Positions 1 through 6,803 are shown, counted from the stretch's first letter. The stretch: DNA of 7,454 nucleotides from an uncultured Clostridia bacterium (GCA_937894775.1 CALAXC010000074.1:1-7454), one strand, 5' to 3'. Made by a program: numbers and translations. The notes: generated from the sequence alone by a model not told the origin.

Positions 1-946
1 CTCTGCCCGGTGTGGTGTGGTCTTTTATCAAGGTTTTACCGATAACCATAAAGAGCGCAGCGGGAACGCCCTTGCCCGAAACGTCTGCAATAACGAGTGC
101 AAGATGCCTTTCGTCCACCATAAAGAAATCGTAGAAATCGCCTCCAACCTCTTTTGCGGGAGTCATACTCGCGAAAATGTCAAATTCATCGTGCTCGGGA
201 AATGCGGGAAAAATGCTCGGTAGCATTGAGGTTTGGATATGGTGTGCAACGTTCAGCTCTGTGGAGATGCGCTCGGCCTCACGTGCTGCCTTGCCTTGCT
301 TGATAAGAAGTCCTCTCGTTCTCCTTGAAAGTGTGCTGCATATCAGATAAACAACGCACAAGATGCCTGCTCTCGGCAAATAATAGAACTCGAATGCATG
401 CAGATAAATACTGCGTCCTTCACCTCTGAGATACGCAAGTCTTCCGGAAAGATTATCGTATTCTTCGATATAATTTCCCAAAATATTTCTGTCCCATTCT
501 CCAAACACGATTCCGGCGTAAAGCGATGCAAGCATCATAATAAGCGTTGCTATCAAGGCAAAACGAGCAAATTTCGGTGAGTAATAATGACAGGCAAGTA
601 TAACGGGACAAGCCCACGCCAAAACCAAGTGTCTGGGCATAGCCACCGACATCATTGCAATCACAAGAACGAAAAACAGAAACAGTATGTAGCGGAGGAT
701 GCTGCTTGGAATATGAGCAAACCGTTCGAGAAGCAAGGGTATGAGCAACAGCACGATGCTGATCGGCATAACCAGATTCATCAATGCATCGTCAACGATG
801 AAGAAATCCAGAAGATTCAGTATCCATATCAAGACCGTAACAACGGCGGCAAACATCAAGCACCTTACCGTGTAATGGTTGGCGTTCTTTTCGTTTTCCT
901 TGAATAAAGCTTGTTCCAGAACCTCGCTTTTATCCTTGTTGCTCAT
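1..946 (-). CDS. Membrane-anchored RsbU/SpoIIE-type PP2C serine phosphatase (C-terminus cut by window edge)
   Basis: The minus frame is open from ATG 946 to the left edge (315 codons, no stop); an in-frame TAG lies just upstream of the ATG. Residues about 25-210 carry roughly six hydrophobic segments, near 27-46, 53-75, 83-103, 106-122, 126-150 and 190-210. A charged linker (about 211-228) follows. The PP2C domain then begins with ELNVAHHIQTSMLPSIFP, PAKEVGGDFYDFF and IADVSGKGVPAALFM, with metal-binding-type acidic residues at D270, D273 and D288. These motifs are diagnostic of the RsbU/SpoIIE phosphatases, which dephosphorylate STAS anti-anti-sigma proteins in partner switching. The start lies only 4 nt after the stop of the STAS gene, its likely substrate, and there is no strong ribosome binding site of its own, so translational coupling is likely. 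The rest of the catalytic domain lies outside the window. The signal sensed by the membrane part is unknown. Confidence 0.9.
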   Translation of the reverse strand, partial: MSNKDKSEVLEQALFKENEKNANHYTVRCLMFAAVVTVLIWILNLLDFFIVDDALMNLVMPISIVLLLIPLLLERFAHIPSSILRYILFLFFVLVIAMMSVAMPRHLVLAWACPVILACHYYSPKFARFALIATLIMMLASLYAGIVFGEWDRNILGNYIEEYDNLSGRLAYLRGEGRSIYLHAFEFYYLPRAGILCVVYLICSTLSRRTRGLLIKQGKAAREAERISTELNVAHHIQTSMLPSIFPAFPEHDEFDIFASMTPAKEVGGDFYDFFMVDERHLALVIADVSGKGVPAALFMVIGKTLIKDHTTPGR

Positions 947-950
947 AGAA

Positions 951-1247
951 TTACTCTATGGTAAGAATGTCGGAGAAACCGGTTACTTCAAAAATTTCGG
1001 CAATCGTCTCATTCACATTTCTGATAATCATCTCGCCCTGCTTATTCATTACCTTCTGTGCTGCGAGAAGAACGCGGAGACCTGCGGAAGAAAGGTATTC
1101 AAGAGCCGCAAAGTTAAGCACGAGTTTCTCTACGCCGGAAATATTTTGTTTCAGTTCAGCCTCAAGCTGAGGTGCGGTGGTGGTGTCAAGTCTGCCGATC
1201 AGGTTGATGGTAAGCTCGGTTCCGTTAAGAGTTTTTTCGATGGTCAT
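951..1247 (-). CDS. STAS-domain anti-anti-sigma factor (SpoIIAA/RsbV-like)
   Basis: This 98-residue single-domain protein is the usual size for a stand-alone STAS protein. It begins with a beta strand and the LIGRLDTTTAPQLEAEL segment typical of the family. It contains the signature EYLSSAGLRVLLAA at residues 50-63; Ser54 aligns with the phosphorylated serine of SpoIIAA/RsbV. In the known pathway the unphosphorylated form binds an anti-sigma kinase and frees a sigma factor, and a PP2C phosphatase reactivates the phosphorylated form. Such a phosphatase is the next gene, 4 nt downstream. No HATPase_c anti-sigma kinase is seen in the window. A clear AAGGAG site at 1263-1258 supports ATG 1247. 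The gene lies 32 nt after the permease stop with no terminator visible between them, so co-transcription is likely. The final target could be a sigma factor or another signalling output. Confidence 0.93.
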   Translation of the reverse strand: MTIEKTLNGTELTINLIGRLDTTTAPQLEAELKQNISGVEKLVLNFAALEYLSSAGLRVLLAAQKVMNKQGEMIIRNVNETIAEIFEVTGFSDILTIE

Positions 1248-1279
1248 GGTTGTATTTCTCCTTAAAATTTATTTTTTTA

Positions 1280-2659
1280 TTATATGAATGCGAACAGTAT
1301 GAAGTTCAAAATGAACAGCACTGTGCAAATCCAAACAATGGGGTGTATTTCCTTGATTTTCTTGCGACAAATCTTAACGATACAGTAGGTGATAAAACCA
1401 AAAGCCATACCGTTAGAGATGTTGTAACACAGGCACATAAATATTCCGGTAAAGAATGCTGGGATTGCTTCGTCAAGCTCGCTCCAATTGATATCCTTAA
1501 ATGACGAAGCCATCATTATGCCTACGATCACGAGTACCGGAGCGGTTGCCGCAGCGGGTACGGCACTGACGAAGGTGCTGAGAAAAGCGGATAGGATAAA
1601 GCAGAGCGACGTGATAACAGATGCAAAGCCCGTGCGTCCTCCCACACCGATTCCGGCAGCACTTTCAACGAAAGTGGTAGTGTTCGACGTTCCGATCAAT
1701 GCTCCTATTGAGGTAGCCGTTGCGTCTGCAAACAGAGCCTTATCAAATCGGGTTTTGAAGCCTTTTCCGTCTCCGGCTGCCAGCTCGTCCTCCATATTGA
1801 AGATGCCCGCGCGAACACCGGTTCCAATAAACGTTCCTATCGTATCAAACGTATCCATTATGCTGAACGCAAATATGACAACGAGCGTAAGTGGAAGTTT
1901 GCTGACGTCGGTAAACAAACTCAAAATACCGCCTTCCCTGAAGATTGCAAGGAAAGTGGTAGGTAACGCTTGACAAGCCTCCGAAAGACTCACCGTTTCT
2001 CCAAAATTGGTTACACCGAAAGGAATTCCTATAAGCGTCGTTGCGATAATTGCAATAAACAAAGCTCCCTTAACATTCATCAGCGTCAAAACAATAGCAA
2101 GCAGCAATCCAATCATGAACACCCAAATTACGGGCGTGTTAAATGTTGCGATTGCCGGAACACCGGATGAAAAATCAATAAACCCGACATTCAAAAAGCC
2201 GATGTATGCCACGAATAAACCGATTCCGCCGCCGATTGCGTTCTGCAAGCTTATGGGAATGGAGCGAATAATCATTTTTCGCGCCTTGGTTACGGTAATG
2301 AGAATATTGATTATTCCGCATATAAACACGATGGAAAGTGCTTGCTGCCAAGTAAACCCGAGTCCGAAGCAAACGGTATATGTAAAGAATGCGCCTGTTC
2401 CCATACCGGGAGCCTGTGCATAAGGGACATTAGCGACCAGCCCCATTACCAACGTACCTATTACCGAAGCAATAATAGTTGCGAGGAAGACCGCTCCCCA
2501 CTCCATTCCCGCTTTTGCAAGAACACTTGGGTTGATAAAAAGAATGTATGACATTGCGAAGAACGTAGTTAATCCGGCAAGTATTTCGGTTCTGATATTT
2601 GAACCGGATGCTCGTATTCCGAAGTACCGTTCAATGAAATTTGTTTTGCCGACTTTCAT
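1280..2659 (-). CDS. NCS2/AzgA-family nucleobase permease (hypoxanthine/guanine/adenine-type, PbuG-like)
   Basis: This 459-residue polytopic inner-membrane protein matches the length of AzgA/PbuG permeases, which take up purine bases by proton symport. Family hallmarks are the N-terminal IRTEILAGLTTFFAMSYIL with INPSVLAKAGM (residues 22-52), AQAPGMGTGAFFTYTV (81-96), AFSIMDTFDTIGTFIGTG (264-281), and GTSNTTTFVESAAGIGVGG (323-341). About a dozen hydrophobic segments span the chain. The exact substrate (hypoxanthine/guanine versus adenine) cannot be told from sequence. ATG 2659 is preceded by AAGGCGG (2673-2667), one mismatch from a full Shine-Dalgarno sequence, 7 nt away. The gene is divergent from the response regulator and probably heads the operon with the STAS and phosphatase genes. 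The short leader shows no purine-riboswitch signature, unlike many Firmicute purine permeases. Confidence 0.93.
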   Translation of the reverse strand: MKVGKTNFIERYFGIRASGSNIRTEILAGLTTFFAMSYILFINPSVLAKAGMEWGAVFLATIIASVIGTLVMGLVANVPYAQAPGMGTGAFFTYTVCFGLGFTWQQALSIVFICGIINILITVTKARKMIIRSIPISLQNAIGGGIGLFVAYIGFLNVGFIDFSSGVPAIATFNTPVIWVFMIGLLLAIVLTLMNVKGALFIAIIATTLIGIPFGVTNFGETVSLSEACQALPTTFLAIFREGGILSLFTDVSKLPLTLVVIFAFSIMDTFDTIGTFIGTGVRAGIFNMEDELAAGDGKGFKTRFDKALFADATATSIGALIGTSNTTTFVESAAGIGVGGRTGFASVITSLCFILSAFLSTFVSAVPAAATAPVLVIVGIMMASSFKDINWSELDEAIPAFFTGIFMCLCYNISNGMAFGFITYCIVKICRKKIKEIHPIVWICTVLFILNFILFAFI

Positions 2660-2727
2660 TTTGCTTCCGCCTTGTTAAAAATAGATTATTTTGCAAAAAA
2701 GCTGTTGACTTTGTTCTTTGTTCTCAT

Positions 2728-2736
2728 ATTGTAACA
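2728..2736 (-). promoter_or_regulatory. Candidate extended -10 promoter for the permease operon
   Basis: On the minus strand the sequence reads TGTTACAAT, an extended -10 (TGn) plus TACAAT, about 70 nt upstream of the permease ATG. The hexamer 17 bp further upstream (2756-2751, AACATT) is a poor -35, which fits an extended -10 promoter or an activator-dependent one. Two tandem copies of GAACAAA (2722-2709) lie close to the predicted transcription start. The short inverted repeat TAT(G)TT/AACATA arms at 2733-2738 and 2756-2761 flank the promoter core. Confidence 0.5.
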
Positions 2737-2767
2737 TAGATTTGCATTTTAATGTTATGTTCTTAAA

Positions 2768-2793
2768 AATCGTAACCAATCGTAACCAGTTAC
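2768..2793. repeat. Tandem 10-bp direct repeats plus palindrome, candidate OmpR-family operator
   Basis: The unit AATCGTAACC occurs twice back to back, at 2768-2777 and 2778-2787, with no mismatch. The second copy runs into AGTTAC, making the inverted repeat GTAAC-CA-GTTAC at 2782-2793. Direct repeats with a 10-11 bp period are the usual binding pattern of OmpR/PhoB-type dimers. The repeats end about 22 bp upstream of the response regulator's -35 box and lie about 35 bp upstream of the permease -10. They could therefore serve either divergent gene. That the neighbouring regulator binds here is inference. Confidence 0.55.
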
Positions 2794-2809
2794 AATGAGT
2801 CGAATCTTA

Positions 2810-2838
2810 TTGATTTATTTACATATATGTGGTATAAT
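2810..2838 (+). promoter_or_regulatory. Sigma-A promoter of the response regulator-kinase operon
   Basis: TTGATT (2810-2815) and TATAAT (2833-2838) are separated by exactly 17 bp, and TGG directly before the -10 gives an extended TGn motif. Transcription should start near 2845, leaving a leader of about 35 nt before the ATG at 2879. Confidence 0.82.
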
Positions 2839-2866
2839 CATATAAAAGACATACTATAACTTGACG

Positions 2867-2873
2867 AAAGGAG
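2867..2873 (+). promoter_or_regulatory. Ribosome binding site fixing the response regulator start
   Basis: AAAGGAG lies 5 nt before ATG 2879. It overlaps any reading that would begin at the in-frame TTG at 2861, so ATG 2879 is the supported start. Confidence 0.85.
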
Positions 2874-2878
2874 TTCAT

Positions 2879-3553
2879 ATGACAGTCGAGAACAGAAAAA
2901 TACTAATCATAGAAGATAACAAAGACGAACTAAGAGCTCTTGTTTCGCATTTTTCGAGAAAAAATGAAATATACACAGCCACAACGTTGAAAGAAGGACT
3001 GGAACTTGCCAAATGGAGAAATTTTGACGGAATTATTCTTGATCTGATTCTTCCCGATGGCAACGGTATGCAGTTGTTTCGTTCAAACGAGATTTTGCCC
3101 CCGGTTGTTATTCTTTCCGAGGTTGGCTCCGAGGCATCTATGATGGAAGGATTTACGCAAGGAGCACTCGATTACGTTGTAAAGCCTTGTTCACCCAAGC
3201 TTCTTGAAATGCGTCTTGCTTTAAGGCTTTTGCCTATAAAGCAAGCAACGACTTCTATAAACGGCCTCACCGTAAATGCAACAAAGCGCACCTGCTTCTT
3301 TCAGGATAAACAAATTCCGCTAACATCATCGGAATTCAATATCCTGTATTTTCTGATCACTCATGCAGGACAATATTTCACACCCAATGATATTTATGAG
3401 AACGTGTGGAAAATGAAAAGTCTGAACACCACAACGATCAAACGACATATATCGACACTTCGCATTAAATTGACAAATGCCTGCGGAGATATAAAAATGA
3501 TACATACTGAATTTGGAAAAGGTTATTGCTTTACAAAGGAGGAGCAGCAATGA
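2879..3553 (+). CDS. OmpR/PhoB-family DNA-binding response regulator
   Basis: This 224-residue protein has the standard two-domain layout. Receiver domain (about 5-118): acidic pair E12-D13, phosphoacceptor D55 in IILDLILPDGNG, switch serine S80, and K102-P103 in DYVVKP. Winged-helix DNA-binding domain (about 125-220): the region IPLTSSEFNILYFLI, the recognition-helix region TTTIKRHISTLRIKL, and the final hairpin TEFGKGYCF, all typical of OmpR-type effector domains. It would be phosphorylated by the kinase encoded directly downstream, whose ATG overlaps this gene's TGA as ATGA. It has its own good sigma-A promoter. The tandem repeats upstream at 2768-2793 are a plausible target for autoregulation or for control of the divergent permease operon. 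The genes regulated cannot be read from the sequence. Confidence 0.95.
   Translation: MTVENRKILIIEDNKDELRALVSHFSRKNEIYTATTLKEGLELAKWRNFDGIILDLILPDGNGMQLFRSNEILPPVVILSEVGSEASMMEGFTQGALDYVVKPCSPKLLEMRLALRLLPIKQATTSINGLTVNATKRTCFFQDKQIPLTSSEFNILYFLITHAGQYFTPNDIYENVWKMKSLNTTTIKRHISTLRIKLTNACGDIKMIHTEFGKGYCFTKEEQQ
3535..3542 (+). promoter_or_regulatory. Ribosome binding site fixing the histidine kinase start
   Basis: A full AAAGGAGG lies inside the last codons of the response regulator gene, 7 nt before ATG 3550. An in-frame TTG at 3526 is upstream of this site and therefore not the start. Confidence 0.88.
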
Positions 3554-5637
3554 AAAAGAGAGCTATAGCACTCGCATTTTTTGCAATCACAATTTTACTC
3601 GGTACACTGATTTCCGTGTTTTTACCCCTTGCAGAAGCCAAGAATATCGAAGTTGCTCCCTCACATGATACAACTTACGAAATACAGGTAGGCTATGACA
3701 GAGAAAACAAAGTCCCAATTACAGAAACACATACGGCAACCACCGTTAAGGTTACGGATTTGTTTGAAGTCAAAAGATTGACCGCATATAACTACTATCC
3801 AAACGAATATGCGGAAATATCGTCGAACGCCATCAGCAACGAGCATAACGGCGAAGTATTCGCTTCCAAAGGTACTCTTCGGTACGTGATTACCAATCTT
3901 GAAGGTATCAACCCGGCGAACGGGACTTGGGAGGAGGATCTCGCACCGTATGCTGAGTACATAGGAGACGATGAAAGATTGCATCTAACGATGTATCTCC
4001 CGCCGATGCTTTCCGCCTGCAATGTGTTTGTGCGCGTGCAACACGAGGCTTCTATGGGAACTCTGACCGGATTTGACTCAGTTAGCTATGCAACTACCGA
4101 TCAGGAGCTTGCCTATGATGAGACGGTCGTTCACGCCGATGGCACCGAAGGAATATATCTTGATATTCCTTTGATCGTATCCAATCGTGCGTGGAATGAA
4201 AATCCTATCCAAAACGGTTGCATCATTACCATCCACTATGAAGCGGAGGAAGGCAAGCAGGTTGGATTCGTCGGCACACCCATAATCGGTCTTGACGAGG
4301 ATGTACGTGCGATTGTCGATGGCGGAAATAATTTCAGATTGATCACCGTGCTCTTGGCTCTTGTTACTTTCTTTATCTTCGTGTTTGTTTGTGTCTTGAA
4401 ACGTGCCACCGCGTTTATCCCGCAGCTTGTTTTTGCTCTCGGTATTATGGTAGGCGTGTATGCGTCTATGTCACTTGTAGGAGCAACAGAGTCACCGTAT
4501 TTTTGGATGGCGGTAAGATCCGCAGCCGCAGGTATATTCTTGCTCGGAGCAAGCCTGACGTTGCCGAAGATGTTTGCGAAAATCCCGGTAAAGTACGTCT
4601 CCGCTGCATTATCGCTTATTTATACAGGACTTGCGTTTGCTGTTCCGCTTGTAAACGTTGAAAAGGCGAATGCAATTACACTTGCCTATCAAATCATCGG
4701 CTCTTTTGTAATTCTGACTGTTATTGTATTTTCGGTAATCGAAATATTGCGCGGAAAGCAGATAAAGCTTTGTGTTAACAACGCTCTGTCATCGGTACTC
4801 GTCTTTTATGTAATGTTCTTGTTCGGCGAAAGCGTGAACATACGTTACAGTCCTTTGATGTGGCTGTCTTTGATGATGCTTGGCGTAATTCTGGTGATAG
4901 GATTCCGTGAATTTATTCTGTCCGAACGCCGCAACCGTCAATTGACGTCTAATCTTGAGGCAGAGGTAGAGCTTCAGACGAAGAATATGCAGACTATCAT
5001 TGAAGAACGCGAAAGAATATTGCAGTTCATTTCTCACGATATGAAGAAGCCGCTTTCCTCCGCTCGTGTTTATCTGTCCGCATTACGTCAAAAGCAAGAA
5101 CGGGGTGACCAGCTTAAAACCATTGATATCATCGAAGCGAAAGTATCGGATCTGTATGATAATCTTTCTGCGGTTGCTGATTATGCCAAGCGGAAGTATA
5201 TTGCGGAAACACCCGTGACCGTATCAATTGATGAAATTCTGAATGCGAAGTATGCCGAGCTTGTCCCCGATGCAGAAGCAAACGGAATTGTAATGACAAT
5301 TTCGGCAAAGCGTGCTCTTGCTTTTGCAAAACCCGACGCATTAAAATCGGTGCTTCATAATCTTATTTTGAACGCCATTGAACACGCCGAATGCAGTAAT
5401 ATTTGGCTTAAAGTCTATCGTAAATTTGATAAATGTATCATTACTGTTACAGACAATGGAAAGGGATTTGGAGATAAGGATGTGTTCCATCCGTATTATT
5501 CGGGTAACGAAGGAGAGGAAAATGTCGGACTTGGCTTGTATATTTGCAAGAGCCATATCGAAGCAATGAACGGCACTCTTACTCACGAATATTCGAATCA
5601 CAAGTTAACCTTTACAATAACGCTTCCGATTGCTTAA
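3550..5637 (+). CDS. 7-TM sensor histidine kinase with large extracytoplasmic domain (7TMR-DISM-like)
   Basis: This 695-residue kinase starts at ATG 3550, overlapping the regulator's stop. Residues 1-30 form a signal-anchor (KKR then a hydrophobic run ending PLAEA). About 31-261 is a hydrophilic, likely beta-rich extracytoplasmic domain with no recognised motif. Seven hydrophobic segments follow near 263-285, 289-310, 317-340, 349-368, 376-402, 411-427 and 433-453, a layout like 7TMR-DISM receptors. A charged, coiled-coil-like linker (454-490) leads to the HisKA H-box FISHDMKKPL with His496. The ATP-binding domain has the N-box LILNAIEHAE (N608), the G1 box DNGKGFG (D635) and the G2 box GLGLYICK (G660/G662). 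The protein would phosphorylate the adjacent response regulator. The residue four after His496 is Lys rather than the Thr/Asn common in HisKA kinases with phosphatase activity. The ligand is unknown; the divergent nucleobase permease offers only a weak hint. Confidence 0.93.
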   Translation: MKKRAIALAFFAITILLGTLISVFLPLAEAKNIEVAPSHDTTYEIQVGYDRENKVPITETHTATTVKVTDLFEVKRLTAYNYYPNEYAEISSNAISNEHNGEVFASKGTLRYVITNLEGINPANGTWEEDLAPYAEYIGDDERLHLTMYLPPMLSACNVFVRVQHEASMGTLTGFDSVSYATTDQELAYDETVVHADGTEGIYLDIPLIVSNRAWNENPIQNGCIITIHYEAEEGKQVGFVGTPIIGLDEDVRAIVDGGNNFRLITVLLALVTFFIFVFVCVLKRATAFIPQLVFALGIMVGVYASMSLVGATESPYFWMAVRSAAAGIFLLGASLTLPKMFAKIPVKYVSAALSLIYTGLAFAVPLVNVEKANAITLAYQIIGSFVILTVIVFSVIEILRGKQIKLCVNNALSSVLVFYVMFLFGESVNIRYSPLMWLSLMMLGVILVIGFREFILSERRNRQLTSNLEAEVELQTKNMQTIIEERERILQFISHDMKKPLSSARVYLSALRQKQERGDQLKTIDIIEAKVSDLYDNLSAVADYAKRKYIAETPVTVSIDEILNAKYAELVPDAEANGIVMTISAKRALAFAKPDALKSVLHNLILNAIEHAECSNIWLKVYRKFDKCIITVTDNGKGFGDKDVFHPYYSGNEGEENVGLGLYICKSHIEAMNGTLTHEYSNHKLTFTITLPIA

Positions 5638-5670
5638 ACAGTAATTGGCAAAAGGCTTACAAAAGTAATA

Positions 5671-5720
5671 AAAAAACATCCCCTTGAACAGTTCGAAATG
5701 AACCGCCAAGGGGATATTTT
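5671..5720. terminator. Hairpin terminator between convergent kinase and HU genes
   Basis: A perfect 9-bp stem, ATCCCCTTG (5678-5686) pairing with CAAGGGGAT (5707-5715), encloses a 20-nt loop containing an inner GTTC/GAAC pair. On the minus strand the hairpin is followed by a run of six T (5676-5671), a classic intrinsic terminator for the HU gene 17 nt upstream. On the plus strand only ATTTTAGTATT follows, so termination of the kinase transcript is plausible but weaker. Confidence 0.8.
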
Positions 5721-5732
5721 AGTATTGGTGTA

Positions 5733-6008
5733 TTACTTATTTACGGCATCCTTTAAGGGCTTGCCCGGCTTGAATACGGGTGTTTTGCACGCGGCAATCT
5801 TAACCGCCTCGCCTGTTTTGGGGTTGTGTCCTGTACGTTCCGCACGTTCACGAACCTCAAAGGCTCCGAAGCCGAGAAGCTGAACACTTTCACCGTTTGT
5901 CATAGCGGTAGTGATCGCATCAAGTGTCGCTTTGATAACAGCCTCGGCGTCTTTTTTTGAAACGCCTGCGTTGGCAGCAACTACATTGATCAAATCAGTC
6001 TTGTTCAT
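5733..6008 (-). CDS. hup: HU-family nucleoid DNA-binding protein
   Basis: This 91-residue protein is the normal HU length. It starts MNKTDLINVVAANAGVSKKD, has the helical dimerisation part with LLGFGAFEVRERAER (about 44-58), and has the DNA-bending arm with GHNPKTGEAVKI (about 60-71), whose tip holds the NP pair. It ends FKPGKPLKDAVNK. HU dimers bend and compact DNA and are usually abundant. An in-frame upstream ATG at 6128 exists, but AAAGGAG at 6022-6016 lies 7 nt before ATG 6008. The promoter at 6065-6037 also lies downstream of that earlier ATG, so 6008 is the true start. The gene is monocistronic, with its own strong promoter and terminator. Confidence 0.97.
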   Translation of the reverse strand: MNKTDLINVVAANAGVSKKDAEAVIKATLDAITTAMTNGESVQLLGFGAFEVRERAERTGHNPKTGEAVKIAACKTPVFKPGKPLKDAVNK

Positions 6009-6036
6009 AATAGCTCTCCTTTCAGATTTTTTAAAT

Positions 6037-6065
6037 ATTATAGCACATTTTATCGGATTTTTCAA
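6037..6065 (-). promoter_or_regulatory. Strong sigma-A promoter of the HU gene
   Basis: On the minus strand, TTGAAA (6065-6060) and TATAAT (6042-6037) are separated by exactly 17 bp, with TGC directly before the -10. This near-consensus promoter with an extended -10 fits an abundant protein. Transcription should start near 6030, about 20 nt before the ATG. Confidence 0.85.
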
Positions 6066-6146
6066 GCAGATACGTCCGACGCTATTTCGCCGCGCTTTTC
6101 CTTCAGCCTGGCAATTTTCTTTTTCCAAGCCTCTTGGGCATAGCTT

Positions 6147-6803
6147 TTAGAACAGACCTTTATTATATTTGAATTGTGCGTACAGTATAAGAGCTAATCC
6201 AATCAGAACACCTACGCCTATCACCAATCCGCTTGCCGCTATGTTTCCTAACGCTTGTATAACCGCGCCGGCAATTATAGCAACACCAACGATAAGCGTT
6301 CCAAGACCGACGAACATACAATATGCCTTTTGGTTCTCCTTCGTGACCTTACGGCGATTGTACCAATGGATCGTGCCGATGTTTCCGCACATATTGAAGA
6401 TACCGAGCATCACGCAAATTATACCTAAGCCTAACTGAACCAAGCTCTCTCGCAACGGTTCAATGAAGATGAACCCCAATATAAACAGACCGATAGCGCA
6501 ACCTGCCGCAAAACCGACGATGACCTTCTTCTGTTGGTCAATGGTTTTGTTCTTCGACACAAGGATTTCTTCATTGCTCTTGTTCGGGATCAGCTCGTCG
6601 ATATTGTGGAGGTGTTCGTTCAAACACCCTTCGGTTAAGAGAGTGGTATATGTACCTCTGCGGTGCTTCTTGATAAAGTCAAGATGAAGATGTCCGTATT
6701 TGCCAATTTCATAGTTTGTTTGCTCTGAGATTTCAAGCATCGGGTAGTATTGTTCGCCGCGAAGCTCGTAGTTGATGCCATTTTTAGTGATGTACTTTTC
6801 CAT
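6147..6803 (-). CDS. TnpV-like N-terminal domain fused to a four-TM membrane domain (function unknown)
   Basis: This 218-residue protein has two clear parts. Residues 1-70 (EKYITKNGINYELRGEQYYP, then IGKYGHLHLDFIKKHR and LLTEGCLNEHL) match the pattern of TnpV, a small protein of unknown function carried by clostridial transposons and ICEs. Typical TnpV proteins of about 110-130 residues are wholly soluble; here the normal C-terminal half is absent. In its place, after a short charged linker, are four hydrophobic segments near 93-114, 119-140, 160-183 and 188-209. The last three, with the loop HWYNRRKVTKENQKAYCMF, resemble small DUF3784-like membrane proteins; that match is from memory and tentative. 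AAAGGAA at 6817-6811 sits 7 nt before ATG 6803; an in-frame ATG at 6809 is too close to it. No convincing promoter is seen. No recombinase, terminal repeat or other transfer gene accompanies it. The TnpV-like part faces the cytoplasm if the positive-inside rule holds. Confidence 0.82.
   Translation of the reverse strand: MEKYITKNGINYELRGEQYYPMLEISEQTNYEIGKYGHLHLDFIKKHRRGTYTTLLTEGCLNEHLHNIDELIPNKSNEEILVSKNKTIDQQKKVIVGFAAGCAIGLFILGFIFIEPLRESLVQLGLGIICVMLGIFNMCGNIGTIHWYNRRKVTKENQKAYCMFVGLGTLIVGVAIIAGAVIQALGNIAASGLVIGVGVLIGLALILYAQFKYNKGLF

Noticed and set aside
398..907. Plus-strand open frames of 60-106 codons opposite the phosphatase gene
   Set aside because: They are antisense shadows: the minus frame through the same bases encodes the TM segments and PP2C domain with clear family motifs, and the plus frames have no ribosome binding site or recognisable product.
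1488..2423. Plus-strand open frames up to 161 codons opposite the permease
   Set aside because: The permease frame carries all family motifs over 459 residues; the opposite frames have repetitive, shadow-like composition.
6009..6128. N-terminal extension of the HU gene to the ATG at 6128
   Set aside because: The extension would span the HU promoter, and the strong ribosome binding site and normal HU N-terminus both point to ATG 6008.
6126..6138. CCAAG-CTTGG hairpin after the TnpV-like gene as a terminator
   Set aside because: The stem is only 5 bp and on the minus strand it is followed by A residues, not T.
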